19,231 nt of DNA from CAZGMC01 sp964526565 (lineage in GTDB: Bacteria > Pseudomonadota > Alphaproteobacteria > DSM-16000 > Inquilinaceae). Below the pieces are notes generated by a model. The model saw nothing but the letters and a program-made list of their open reading frames with translations, was not told where the DNA came from and did not search any database. A program made the position numbers and the translations under genes. Below, one piece after another: positions 1 through 6,925 of this stretch (positions within the stretch are counted from its first letter, which is position 1; every line of letters starts with the position of its first letter). The stretch spans positions 1-19,231 of the forward strand of contig CAZGMC010000081.1 of NCBI GenBank assembly GCA_964526565.1. Reading direction: 5' to 3'.

Positions 1-70
1 CATGGTCAACGGCGACATGGTCAACGGCGACATGGTCAACGGCGACATGGTCAACGGCGACATGGTCAAC
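1..70. repeat. 15-bp tandem repeat, 4.7 units, cut by window edge
   Basis: Four perfect copies of CATGGTCAACGGCGA are followed by the first 10 bases of a fifth, and the array probably continues left of the window. It begins 27 bases beyond the chemoreceptor stop. Read on the minus strand each unit gives ATG TCG CCG TTG ACC, so every copy carries an in-frame ATG (Met-Ser-Pro-Leu-Thr). It may therefore be the 5' end of a minus-strand gene lying to the left. No Shine-Dalgarno sequence is visible before the first ATG, so this is inference. The plus-strand frame is also open, but it runs antisense through the chemoreceptor and is not a credible gene. Confidence 0.9.
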
Positions 71-97
71 CGGGGCCCGGGCCGGCGATGGCCCGTG

Positions 98-1723
98 TCA
101 CCGCGCTGCTGCGGCAGTCTCAGCCTCACGGCGGCCGAGAGTCTGCGCCAACTGGTCGAGCAGTCCGGCGACTTCGTGGGAGGCCATGTTCATCTTTTCC
201 ACCTCGGCGAAGGCGCCGTCCAGGTCTCCGTCATGCAGCCGCTGCAGGGCTGCCTTGCCATGATCGTGGACGCGGATGTGCGGTTCGTCCAGCCTGCGGA
301 ACGCCGTGTGCTCGCGCAGTCCGGGGATGTCGACGGTGCGGCACCATTTGCCCAGCCGGCAGCTGGAATGGTCGGGCAATTGATCGGCGCGCAGGTCCTT
401 GCGGCCGGCAATCGCATCCAGTACCTGCTTCTTGAACAGGGCGTGATCGTTCTTGGCGGTTTCCACCAGCGCCCGGTCGGACTCGAGGCCGGCGAAGATG
501 CCCACCTGTGCACCCAGCATTGCGTTCAGCTTGTCGAGTTCGTCGAGCACCAGCTCGATTTTGCGGTCGTTGTGATCGGACAGCCCGGCGATGGCATTGG
601 TTCCGCGCGATACCTCCGAGGATGCAGCGCTCTGCTGAGTCAGGATCGCGGCAATCTCGGCCATGCGGCCGGACACGCCGTTGACCCGCTGGGCGATGTT
701 GCCGAGCCGGCCGCCCAGGTCGCTGACCGCCGCGCGGCCGTCATTGACCGCTCCGGCGCCGCGCTCCATTGCCTCGACGATGCCGTCCATGTCGGTGCGC
801 AGGCGGCCGATCCGGCCGCGGATGTCGTCGGTGGCGCGCGCCGTCTGGCCGGCCAGGGTCTTGACCTCGTTGGCGACCACGGCGAAGCCCTTGCCGGCCT
901 CGCCGGCCCGGGCCGCCTCGATGGTGGCGTTCAGGGCGAGCAGGTTGGTCTGTTTGGCGATGGACTCGATCTGGCTGATGATCTCGCCGATCTGTTCGGA
1001 CGCGCCGGCCAGGGTGTGCACCTGGGCGCTGGCCTGGCTGACGGCATCGACGATGATCTGCATGGCTTGAGCCGCCCCTTCGGCGGCGCTGACGCCGGCG
1101 CGAGCCGCCTCCTCGGCGTCATGGGCCTCGCCGTTGGCGGTCTCGCTGTTGCGGGAGATTTCGTTGATCGAGGCAACCAGTTCCTCGACCGACGAGGCGA
1201 TGGCCTGGGTCTGGCCGCTGGCCGCATTGACGTCCTTCTTCATGCGGGCCAGCTGGATCACCGATTCGTTGCTCTGCACCGCCGCCTCGACGATGCCGTG
1301 GAGCAGGTCGAGCAATGCAGCCTTGGTGGAGCCGGCGGCAGCCGCAGCCATGGCGCGGCCGGCCTGCCCGGCGCCGGCGGGTTCGGCATGGTCGCCCGGA
1401 CGTGGCGCGTCCTGCATCCCGGCCACCGCCTGGGCCAGCATCCCGATCTCATCGCTTCGGCCAAGGCCCGGCATCTCGCCGGGCGACCCGCCGTCGGCCT
1501 GCTGCTGCGCCCAGGCCGACAGGCGGGCCAGCGGCCGCAGCGCGATGCGGTAGACGACGGCTCCCGCCAGCGCCAGTGGCATGGCGGTACAGGCCAGGAC
1601 GGCCAAGGCGAGCATGGCGACGTTGCCGGCGAACAGACTGCCGGCGGCGGCAGCCAGCCCGGCGGCCATCACGACGGATGCAGCCAGAACCGTGGCGGCG
1701 CGGATGCGCAGGCTGCCGGACAT
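98..1723 (-). CDS. Methyl-accepting chemotaxis protein with C-terminal CZB zinc-binding domain
   Basis: This is a 541-residue chemoreceptor that would signal to CheA/CheW. The ATG at 1723 is chosen because AAGGAG lies six bases upstream; the frame stays open further upstream but without a comparable site. Two hydrophobic segments (about residues 9-29 and 33-55) are joined by only a few residues, so there is no periplasmic sensor domain. A HAMP-like stretch follows, then the coiled-coil signalling domain. The conserved hairpin tip lies near residues 250-290 (IAKQTNLLALNATIEAARAG). The C-terminal part matches the chemoreceptor zinc-binding (CZB) domain, with likely ligands His427, Cys455, His482 and His486 and the CRLGKW motif at 455-460. 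The known role of CZB domains is cytosolic zinc or redox/oxidant sensing, so input is probably cytoplasmic. The gene is divergent from the aldo/keto reductase. Confidence 0.93.
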   Translation of the reverse strand: MSGSLRIRAATVLAASVVMAAGLAAAAGSLFAGNVAMLALAVLACTAMPLALAGAVVYRIALRPLARLSAWAQQQADGGSPGEMPGLGRSDEIGMLAQAVAGMQDAPRPGDHAEPAGAGQAGRAMAAAAAGSTKAALLDLLHGIVEAAVQSNESVIQLARMKKDVNAASGQTQAIASSVEELVASINEISRNSETANGEAHDAEEAARAGVSAAEGAAQAMQIIVDAVSQASAQVHTLAGASEQIGEIISQIESIAKQTNLLALNATIEAARAGEAGKGFAVVANEVKTLAGQTARATDDIRGRIGRLRTDMDGIVEAMERGAGAVNDGRAAVSDLGGRLGNIAQRVNGVSGRMAEIAAILTQQSAASSEVSRGTNAIAGLSDHNDRKIELVLDELDKLNAMLGAQVGIFAGLESDRALVETAKNDHALFKKQVLDAIAGRKDLRADQLPDHSSCRLGKWCRTVDIPGLREHTAFRRLDEPHIRVHDHGKAALQRLHDGDLDGAFAEVEKMNMASHEVAGLLDQLAQTLGRREAETAAAAR

Positions 1724-1996
1724 GGCGATCTCCTTGGGTCGGTGGTTGACGATTGCATGGCCCTGCGGCAATCGACGTGCGGCCGTAGTGCCTTGATGTG
1801 GCATGCATAGCGTTTCATCGATCCGTTTCATTGTCCTTAATAAGCTTATGGATTTTAGGTTCCGTCGCTGCACTGCAGCATTGCGCCGGCATCATCCATG
1901 CAGCCGCGACCTGCACAGGAACGCGGAGCCAGCGGCCGGGTTGAACCATGGTGGTGCTGCGGTACCCTGTGGGCCGACAGGGAGGGGAGAGGCGTC

Positions 1997-2830
1997 ATGC
2001 GGACGGTATCACTGCCTTCGGGCGAGGCGGTGCCGGTGCTGGGCCAGGGCACCTGGCGCATGGGCGAGAGCGCGGCGCGGCGGGGCGAGGAGGTGGCGGC
2101 ACTGCGGCTCGGCCTCGATCTCGGCATGACCCTGATCGACACCGCGGAAATGTACGGCAGCGGCGGCGCCGAGGAGGTCGTCGGCGAGGCCGTGCGTGGC
2201 CGCCGCGACGCGGTGTTCCTGGTCAGCAAGGTCTACCCCCAGAATGCCTCGCGGCAGGGCGCGGTGGCGGCGTGCGAGCGCAGCCTGCGGCGGCTCGGGG
2301 TCGACTGCCTGGATCTCTACCTGCTGCACTGGCGGGGCAGCGTGCCGCTGGGCGAAACGCTCGAGGCGTTCCGGGCGCTGGTCGAGGGCGGCAAGATCCG
2401 CCACTACGGCGTCAGCAACCTGGACGCCGGCGAGATGGACGAGGTCTGGGCGCTGGACGGCGGCCGCGCCGTGGCCACCAACCAGGTGCACTACAGCCTG
2501 GCCTGCCGCGGCATCGAGGCCGACCTGCTGCCCTGGCACCGCGCCCACGGCGTGCCGCTGATGGCCTATTCGCCGCTGGAGCAGGGCCGGTTCGGGCGCA
2601 GCGCGGGCCTGCACGAGGTGGCCGGACGGCACGGCGTCAGCGAGATGCAGGTGGCACTGGCCTGGGTGCTGGCCCGGGACGGCGTGTTCGCCGTGCCCAA
2701 GGCGGTGCGGCCGGAGCACGTGCGCGAGAACCGGGCGGCGGCCGACCTGGCGCTGACCGACGAGGACATGGCGGCGCTCGACTGTGCCTTCCCGCCGCCG
2801 TCGGGGCGGAGCCGGCTGTCGATCCTCTAA
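1997..2830 (+). CDS. Aldo/keto reductase family oxidoreductase
   Basis: A 277-residue cytosolic NAD(P)H-dependent oxidoreductase of the AKR superfamily, of usual length. The ATG at 1997 follows a strong purine-rich ribosome binding site (GGAGGGGAGAGG). The catalytic tetrad is visible: Asp48 and Tyr53 in DTAEMYG, Lys78 in SKVYP, and His111 in LLHWRG. The KIRHYGVSNLD motif and the late PKAVRPEHVRENRAA segment, which binds the cofactor phosphate in related enzymes, are also present. The substrate cannot be read from the sequence. The isoaspartyl methyltransferase starts 20 bases downstream on the same strand, so the two are probably cotranscribed, although no functional link between them is obvious. 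Confidence 0.93.
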   Translation: MRTVSLPSGEAVPVLGQGTWRMGESAARRGEEVAALRLGLDLGMTLIDTAEMYGSGGAEEVVGEAVRGRRDAVFLVSKVYPQNASRQGAVAACERSLRRLGVDCLDLYLLHWRGSVPLGETLEAFRALVEGGKIRHYGVSNLDAGEMDEVWALDGGRAVATNQVHYSLACRGIEADLLPWHRAHGVPLMAYSPLEQGRFGRSAGLHEVAGRHGVSEMQVALAWVLARDGVFAVPKAVRPEHVRENRAAADLALTDEDMAALDCAFPPPSGRSRLSIL

Positions 2831-2850
2831 CGACCGGGAGGGCGCCGATC

Positions 2851-3903
2851 ATGCACGGAACAACGCTTAATCCGATGCGCGGATGGCCGGTGCGCAGATG
2901 GCCAGTGCGCAGATGGCCAGTGCGCAGATGGCCAGTGCGCAGATGGCCAGTGCGCGGATGGCCGGTGCGCAGATGGCCAGTGCGCAGATGGCCAGTGCGC
3001 GGATGGCCGGTGCACGGATGGCTGGCGGGCCGGCTGCAGGCGCTGGCGGTGCTTGTCATGCTGCTGGGGGCGCTGCCGGTGGCGCTGAACGCGGGTCCCG
3101 CCGCGGCCCAGCCGGCCGACCGGCCCGACCGGCCCGACCCCGAGCTGCGCCCGCCGCTCGAGTCGCGCGCGGCGTTCGTCGACTACATGGTCGAGGCGCG
3201 CGGCGAGGAGCCGGAGATGTTGCGCCGCCGCTGGACCCTGGCGCAGGCGCTGATCCGCACCGGCGACCTGGTCGGCGGGCGGGCGATCACCGCCTTCCTG
3301 CTGGCGCCGCGCCACATCTTCGCCCGCGTCGACAGCCCGCGGCGGGCCTACCAGGACACGCCGCTCGACATCGGCTACGGCCAGACCATCTCCGCCCCGC
3401 ACATGGTGGCGCGCATGACGTCGGAGCTGGACGTGGCGCCGGGCGACCGCGTGCTGGAGATCGGCACCGGCTCGGGCTACCAGGCCGCGGTGCTGGCCCA
3501 CCTCACCGATCAGGTCTACTCGATCGAGATCGTCGAGCCGCTGGCGGCGCGGACCGAGGCGCTGTTGGCCGACCTGATCGACCAGGGCTACGACGCCTAT
3601 GCCGACATCCGCCTGCGCGAGGGCGACGGCTATTACGGCTGGCCGGAAGAGGCGCCGTTCGACCGGATCATCGTCACCGCCGCGATCGACCACATCCCGC
3701 CGCCGCTGCTGCGCCAGCTCAGCATTGGCGGCACCATGCTGATCCCGGTCGGCCCGCCCATGGCCCAGGTGCTGCTGGAGGTGGAGAAGATCGAGCAGCC
3801 CGGCGGCACCATCGAGATCGCCCGCCGCGACGTGTACGAAGGCCGCGGGCGGGTCGCCTTCGTGCCGATGACCCGCAGCGACGGCCGCAGCTGGAGCCGG
3901 TAG
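2851..3903 (+). CDS. pcm: Protein-L-isoaspartate O-methyltransferase with signal peptide and repeat-expanded N-terminus
   Basis: A 350-residue member of the PCMT family, which methylates L-isoaspartyl residues with S-adenosylmethionine to start their repair. The ATG at 2851 is preceded by GGGAGG at about ten bases; an alternative ATG at 2875 lies two bases before the repeat. Residues 10-58 are a tandem WPVRR/WPVRG repeat. A hydrophobic segment follows (about 61-82), ending in an AAA-Q signal-peptidase-like site near residue 86. The catalytic part begins near 100, with family motifs at 169-188 (DTPLDIGYGQTISAPHMVAR) and the SAM-binding VLEIGTGSGYQAA at 201-213. Most PCMTs are about 210-220 residues and cytosolic. 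The extra length here is the basic, repeat-built leader, which suggests export or membrane anchoring. The gene is convergent with the glycosyltransferase, with four bases between them. Confidence 0.93.
   Translation: MHGTTLNPMRGWPVRRWPVRRWPVRRWPVRRWPVRGWPVRRWPVRRWPVRGWPVHGWLAGRLQALAVLVMLLGALPVALNAGPAAAQPADRPDRPDPELRPPLESRAAFVDYMVEARGEEPEMLRRRWTLAQALIRTGDLVGGRAITAFLLAPRHIFARVDSPRRAYQDTPLDIGYGQTISAPHMVARMTSELDVAPGDRVLEIGTGSGYQAAVLAHLTDQVYSIEIVEPLAARTEALLADLIDQGYDAYADIRLREGDGYYGWPEEAPFDRIIVTAAIDHIPPPLLRQLSIGGTMLIPVGPPMAQVLLEVEKIEQPGGTIEIARRDVYEGRGRVAFVPMTRSDGRSWSR
2877..3026 (+). repeat. 15-bp tandem repeat, ten units, inside pcm
   Basis: Ten contiguous 15-bp units lie inside the pcm reading frame. 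Two main versions alternate: GCGCAGATGGCCAGT (six copies) and GCGCGGATGGCCGGT (three copies), in the order G-A-A-A-A-G-A-A-G, followed by a decayed tenth unit. The two variable bases always change together. In the pcm frame the units encode RRWPV or RGWPV. In another frame each unit contains an ATG. The array makes the charged n-region in front of the hydrophobic signal segment unusually long. Because 15 is divisible by three, gain or loss of units would keep the frame. Confidence 0.95.
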
Positions 3904-3907
3904 CGTC

Positions 3908-4906
3908 TCAGTGGAACGGGTGGAGGCTGTCGACGAACTGCTGGCACGAGGCCTGCCAGGAGAAGCTCAGCGCGTGCTCTCGGCAGCGCTCTGGCGCGAC
4001 GCGCAGGGCCGACTGCACGGCCCGGCCCAGGTTGTCGTCCATGCAGCCGACCTCGGCGCCGTCCATCACGTCGACCGGACCCTGCACCGGGAAGGCGGCG
4101 ACCGGCACGCCGCAGGCCAGCGCCTCCAGCATGACCAGGCCGAACGTCTCGGTGCGCGACGGGAAGACGAACACGTCGGCGGCGGCGAAATAGCTGGCCA
4201 GCTCCTCGCCCAACTTGGTGCCGGGGAAACGGACCTCGGGGAAGCGGCGCCGGAAGTCCGCCAGTTGCGGCCCGTCGCCGATGACGTACTTGGTGCCCGG
4301 CCCGTCCAGGCGCAGGAATGCCTCGATGTTCTTCTCCGGGGCGACGCGGCCGACATACATCTGGATCGGCCGCGGGTCCGACAGGAAATCCTTGGGGCGC
4401 GGCCGGAACAGCTCGGTATCGACACCGCGGCTCCAGCGCACCAGGTTGCGGAAGCCGTGCGCCGTCAGCATGCGGTCCAGCGTCGGCGTTGCCACCATGG
4501 TGGCGGCGGCGGCCGAGTGGAACCGGCGCAGCACCCCGTACGTCCACGACAGCGGCACGCGGAAGCGGATGTGGACGTACTCCGGGAACATGGTGTGGTA
4601 GGACGTGGTGAAGGCAAGGCCGCGCCGGCGGCAATAGCCCCTGGCCGCCCAGCCGAGCGGTCCCTCGGTGGCGATGTGGACGGCATCCGGCCCGAACCCG
4701 TCGATCAGCCGCGGCAGCCGGCCGCGCACGCCGATCGCCAGCGGGATCTGCGGATAGGTGGGGCAGGGGACGGAGCGGAACCGATCCGGCCCGATGACCT
4801 CGACCGCATGGCCGAGGCCGCGCATGTAGTCGCACACGGTCGACAGGCTGCGAACGACCCCGTTCACCTGGGGCGTCCAGGCGTCGGTCACGATCAGAAG
4901 GCGCAC
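3908..4906 (-). CDS. GT4-family glycosyltransferase, probable diacylglycerol glycosyltransferase (Agt-like)
   Basis: A 332-residue GT-B fold glycosyltransferase. It starts at a GTG with a weak AGGT-type site nine bases upstream. The N-terminal acceptor domain opens with LLIVTDAWTPQVNGVVRSL, typical of GT4 enzymes. The C-terminal donor domain has YVGRVAPEKN (184-193) and the EX7E motif at Glu253-Glu261. It lies 89 bases downstream of the PlcP-like gene on the same strand. In Agrobacterium and marine alphaproteobacteria the PlcP/GT4 pair performs phosphate-starvation lipid remodelling, with the GT4 enzyme making glucosyl- or glucuronosyl-diacylglycerol. By context I infer the same role here. 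The sugar donor cannot be told from sequence, and a mannosyltransferase role, a common annotation for this family, is the main alternative. Confidence 0.85.
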   Translation of the reverse strand: MRLLIVTDAWTPQVNGVVRSLSTVCDYMRGLGHAVEVIGPDRFRSVPCPTYPQIPLAIGVRGRLPRLIDGFGPDAVHIATEGPLGWAARGYCRRRGLAFTTSYHTMFPEYVHIRFRVPLSWTYGVLRRFHSAAAATMVATPTLDRMLTAHGFRNLVRWSRGVDTELFRPRPKDFLSDPRPIQMYVGRVAPEKNIEAFLRLDGPGTKYVIGDGPQLADFRRRFPEVRFPGTKLGEELASYFAAADVFVFPSRTETFGLVMLEALACGVPVAAFPVQGPVDVMDGAEVGCMDDNLGRAVQSALRVAPERCREHALSFSWQASCQQFVDSLHPFH

Positions 4907-4995
4907 GGTCCAAGACCTATGGATACGGGAGCAGGCACATCAACACAGCGCCAGCCGGAACCGTTCATGCGCGATCATATGCGTTTGCGTCCGGG

Positions 4996-5799
4996 TCACG
5001 CCACCCTCTGCGCCGGCGCCACCGCCGGCTGCAGGGTGGCCCGACGCATCCACTCGACCCAGTTGAGCAGCTCCAGCTCACCGGTGTGGTGCTCCACCAG
5101 CGCGGTGCAGCTCTCCACCCAGTCGCCGTCATTGACGTAGAGCACGCCGTGCATGTCCTTCATCTGGGCGGTGTGCACGTGGCCGCAGATCACGCCGTCG
5201 ACCTCGCGCCGCCGAGCCTCGTCCGACAGGGCAGTCTCGAAGCGGCCGACATATTCGACCGCCTGCTTGGCCTTGTACTTGAGATAGGCCGACAGCGACC
5301 AATACTGGTAGCCGAGGCGGCGACGGACGCGGTTGAGCAGCGTGTTGCTGGCCAGCAGCATCTGGTAGGCGACGTCGCCGATATGGGCCAGCCATTTGGC
5401 GTGGCGCACGACCACGTCGAACTCGTCACCGTGGATCACCAGGAAGCGGCGGCCGTCGACGGTGACGTGGACGTGCTCCTGCGTCACGGTGATGCCGCCG
5501 AAGTCCTGGCCGCAGAACTGGCGGCCGAACTCGTCATGGTTGCCGGGGATGTAGAAGACCTTGGTGCCCTTGCGCGCCTTGCGCAACAATTTCTGGACGA
5601 CATCGTTATGGAGCTGCGGCCAGTACCAGTGCTTCTTCAGGCGCCAGCCGTCCACGATGTCGCCGACCAGATACAGCGTGTCCGATTCGGTATGCCGCAG
5701 GAAATCCAGAAGCAGGTCGGCCCTGCACGCCTTGCTCCCCAGGTGGATGTCGGAGATCCAGATCGTCCGATAGCGCGCCACGTCGCCGGGCATCATCAT
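4996..5799 (-). CDS. plcP: PlcP-like metallophosphoesterase (phospholipase C; often annotated as UDP-2,3-diacylglucosamine diphosphatase)
   Basis: A calcineurin-like phosphoesterase of about 267 residues. Metal-binding motifs occur in order: DIHLG (17-21), GDIVDGW (46-52), GNHDE (86-90), HGDEFD (123-128) and GHVH (206-209). Overall wording such as RYRTIWISDIHLG and NDGDWVESCTALVEH matches the PlcP branch of this superfamily. Sinorhizobium PlcP, from that branch, cleaves phosphatidylcholine to diacylglycerol and phosphocholine under phosphate limitation. Database annotation often calls these LpxH-like. The start is uncertain: ATGs at 5799, 5796 and 5793, or a GTG at 5808. GGCAGG lies best for 5793. 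It precedes the GT4 gene, its likely partner, and is divergent from the diacylglycerol kinase gene. Substrate is inferred from family and context. Confidence 0.85.
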   Translation of the reverse strand: MMMPGDVARYRTIWISDIHLGSKACRADLLLDFLRHTESDTLYLVGDIVDGWRLKKHWYWPQLHNDVVQKLLRKARKGTKVFYIPGNHDEFGRQFCGQDFGGITVTQEHVHVTVDGRRFLVIHGDEFDVVVRHAKWLAHIGDVAYQMLLASNTLLNRVRRRLGYQYWSLSAYLKYKAKQAVEYVGRFETALSDEARRREVDGVICGHVHTAQMKDMHGVLYVNDGDWVESCTALVEHHTGELELLNWVEWMRRATLQPAVAPAQRVA

Positions 5800-5980
5800 G
5801 CCTGCCACCGCTGATCATATCGCAGTCTGAAGAAACCTATAGCGAGATGCACTCGCAATGACAATCTGGCTTCCGTGACACGTGAGCCCCGCCCTGAAAT
5901 TTCTCGGATCTGTCATGAACGCGACCAATCCCGGCAAGCAAACTGCAAGGCAAGAGTCATATTCGGGAGCGCCGCCGCTC

Positions 5981-6901
5981 ATGACGCCCGCCTTCGAGCC
6001 GGCCGCCGCGGTGCGGCTGCGCCGGGTCCTGGTGATCCACAACCCGGTCGCCGGCTGGCGCAAGCGGCGCCGGCTGAAGGCGGCACTGGCGGCGATGTCG
6101 GCGCAGGGGCTCGTGTCCGAGCTGGTGCTGACCAATGGGCCGGGCGATGCCGCCTGCCTGGCCCAGGCGGTCGAGCCGGAGCTCGATGCCGTCTTCGTGG
6201 CCGGCGGCGACGGCACCATCAATGAGGCGATCAACGGCCTGCTGGGCTGCGGCCGGCCGCCGCCGCCGCTGGGCGTGCTGCCGCTGGGCACCGCCAACGT
6301 GCTGGCCAACGAGCTGGGCCTGCCCGAGGATCCGGTGGCGGCGGCGGCCGTACTGGCGCAGGGGCGGGTAATGCCGGTGCGGCTGGGCCGGGCCAACGGC
6401 CGGTACTTCGTCATGATGGCCGGCATCGGCTTCGACGCCCGAATCGTCGCCTTCCTCGACCGCCGCCTCAAGCGCGGGCTGGGCAAGGGCGCCTACGCCG
6501 TGGAGATGCTGCGGCGGCTGGCCGTCGACCGGCCGTACCGGCTGCGCGCCGAGATCGACGGCCGGCCGGTGGAGGCGGGGTCGCTGATCGTCGCCAACGG
6601 CCACTTCTATGGCGGCCGCTTCGTCCTGGCGCCGCAGGCGCGGCTGACCGAGCCGCGGCTGCACGTCTGCGTGTTCGAGCGGCCGGGCCGCTGGGCGACG
6701 GCGCGGTACGTGCTGGCCACGGGGCTGGGGCGGCTCCACCGGCTGGGCGATTACCGCGTCATCCCCGCCGAACGCATCACCGTCGATGGCCTGCCTGGCG
6801 AGCCGGTCCAGGCCGACGGCGAGCTGATCACCGGCCTGCCGGTCGAGATCGGCATGGCGCCGATACCGCTGCCCGTCCTGGTCCCGCCGCTGCGCGCCTG
6901 A
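5981..6901 (+). CDS. Diacylglycerol kinase family lipid kinase
   Basis: A 306-residue lipid kinase of the DAGK catalytic family (DgkB/YegS type). It would phosphorylate diacylglycerol or a related lipid with ATP at the inner membrane face. The nucleotide-binding signature GGDGTINE is at residues 75-82, preceded by VLVIHNPVAG and followed by GVLPLGTANVLANELGLP, all typical of the family. The ATG at 5981 is chosen because GGGAG lies about ten bases upstream and the homologous region begins soon after. In-frame starts at 5915 (ATG) and 5882 (GTG) would add 22 or 33 low-complexity residues. It is divergent from the PlcP-like gene. Phosphorylating PlcP-released diacylglycerol back to phosphatidic acid is a reasonable but unproven link. 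Confidence 0.88.
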   Translation: MTPAFEPAAAVRLRRVLVIHNPVAGWRKRRRLKAALAAMSAQGLVSELVLTNGPGDAACLAQAVEPELDAVFVAGGDGTINEAINGLLGCGRPPPPLGVLPLGTANVLANELGLPEDPVAAAAVLAQGRVMPVRLGRANGRYFVMMAGIGFDARIVAFLDRRLKRGLGKGAYAVEMLRRLAVDRPYRLRAEIDGRPVEAGSLIVANGHFYGGRFVLAPQARLTEPRLHVCVFERPGRWATARYVLATGLGRLHRLGDYRVIPAERITVDGLPGEPVQADGELITGLPVEIGMAPIPLPVLVPPLRA

Positions 6902-6925
6902 CCCTGTGCCGGCCCGGCGCTTCCG

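Noticed and set aside
2..1810. A 602-codon open frame on the plus strand beginning in the left repeat.
   Set aside because: It is antisense to the well-supported chemoreceptor. Long antisense frames are expected at this GC content, and its translation has no recognisable domains.
2883..4193. A 436-codon plus-strand frame reading the pcm repeat as MASAQ.
   Set aside because: It overlaps pcm throughout in another frame and then runs antisense into the glycosyltransferase gene. The pcm frame has the ribosome binding site and family motifs.
5809..5980. Possible PhoB (pho box) sites between plcP and the diacylglycerol kinase gene: ATGACAA at 5858, TGACA at 5876 and CTGTCAT at 5910.
   Set aside because: Half-sites are present, but none are spaced 11 bases apart as a PhoB box requires. 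Phosphate control is inferred from gene content only.
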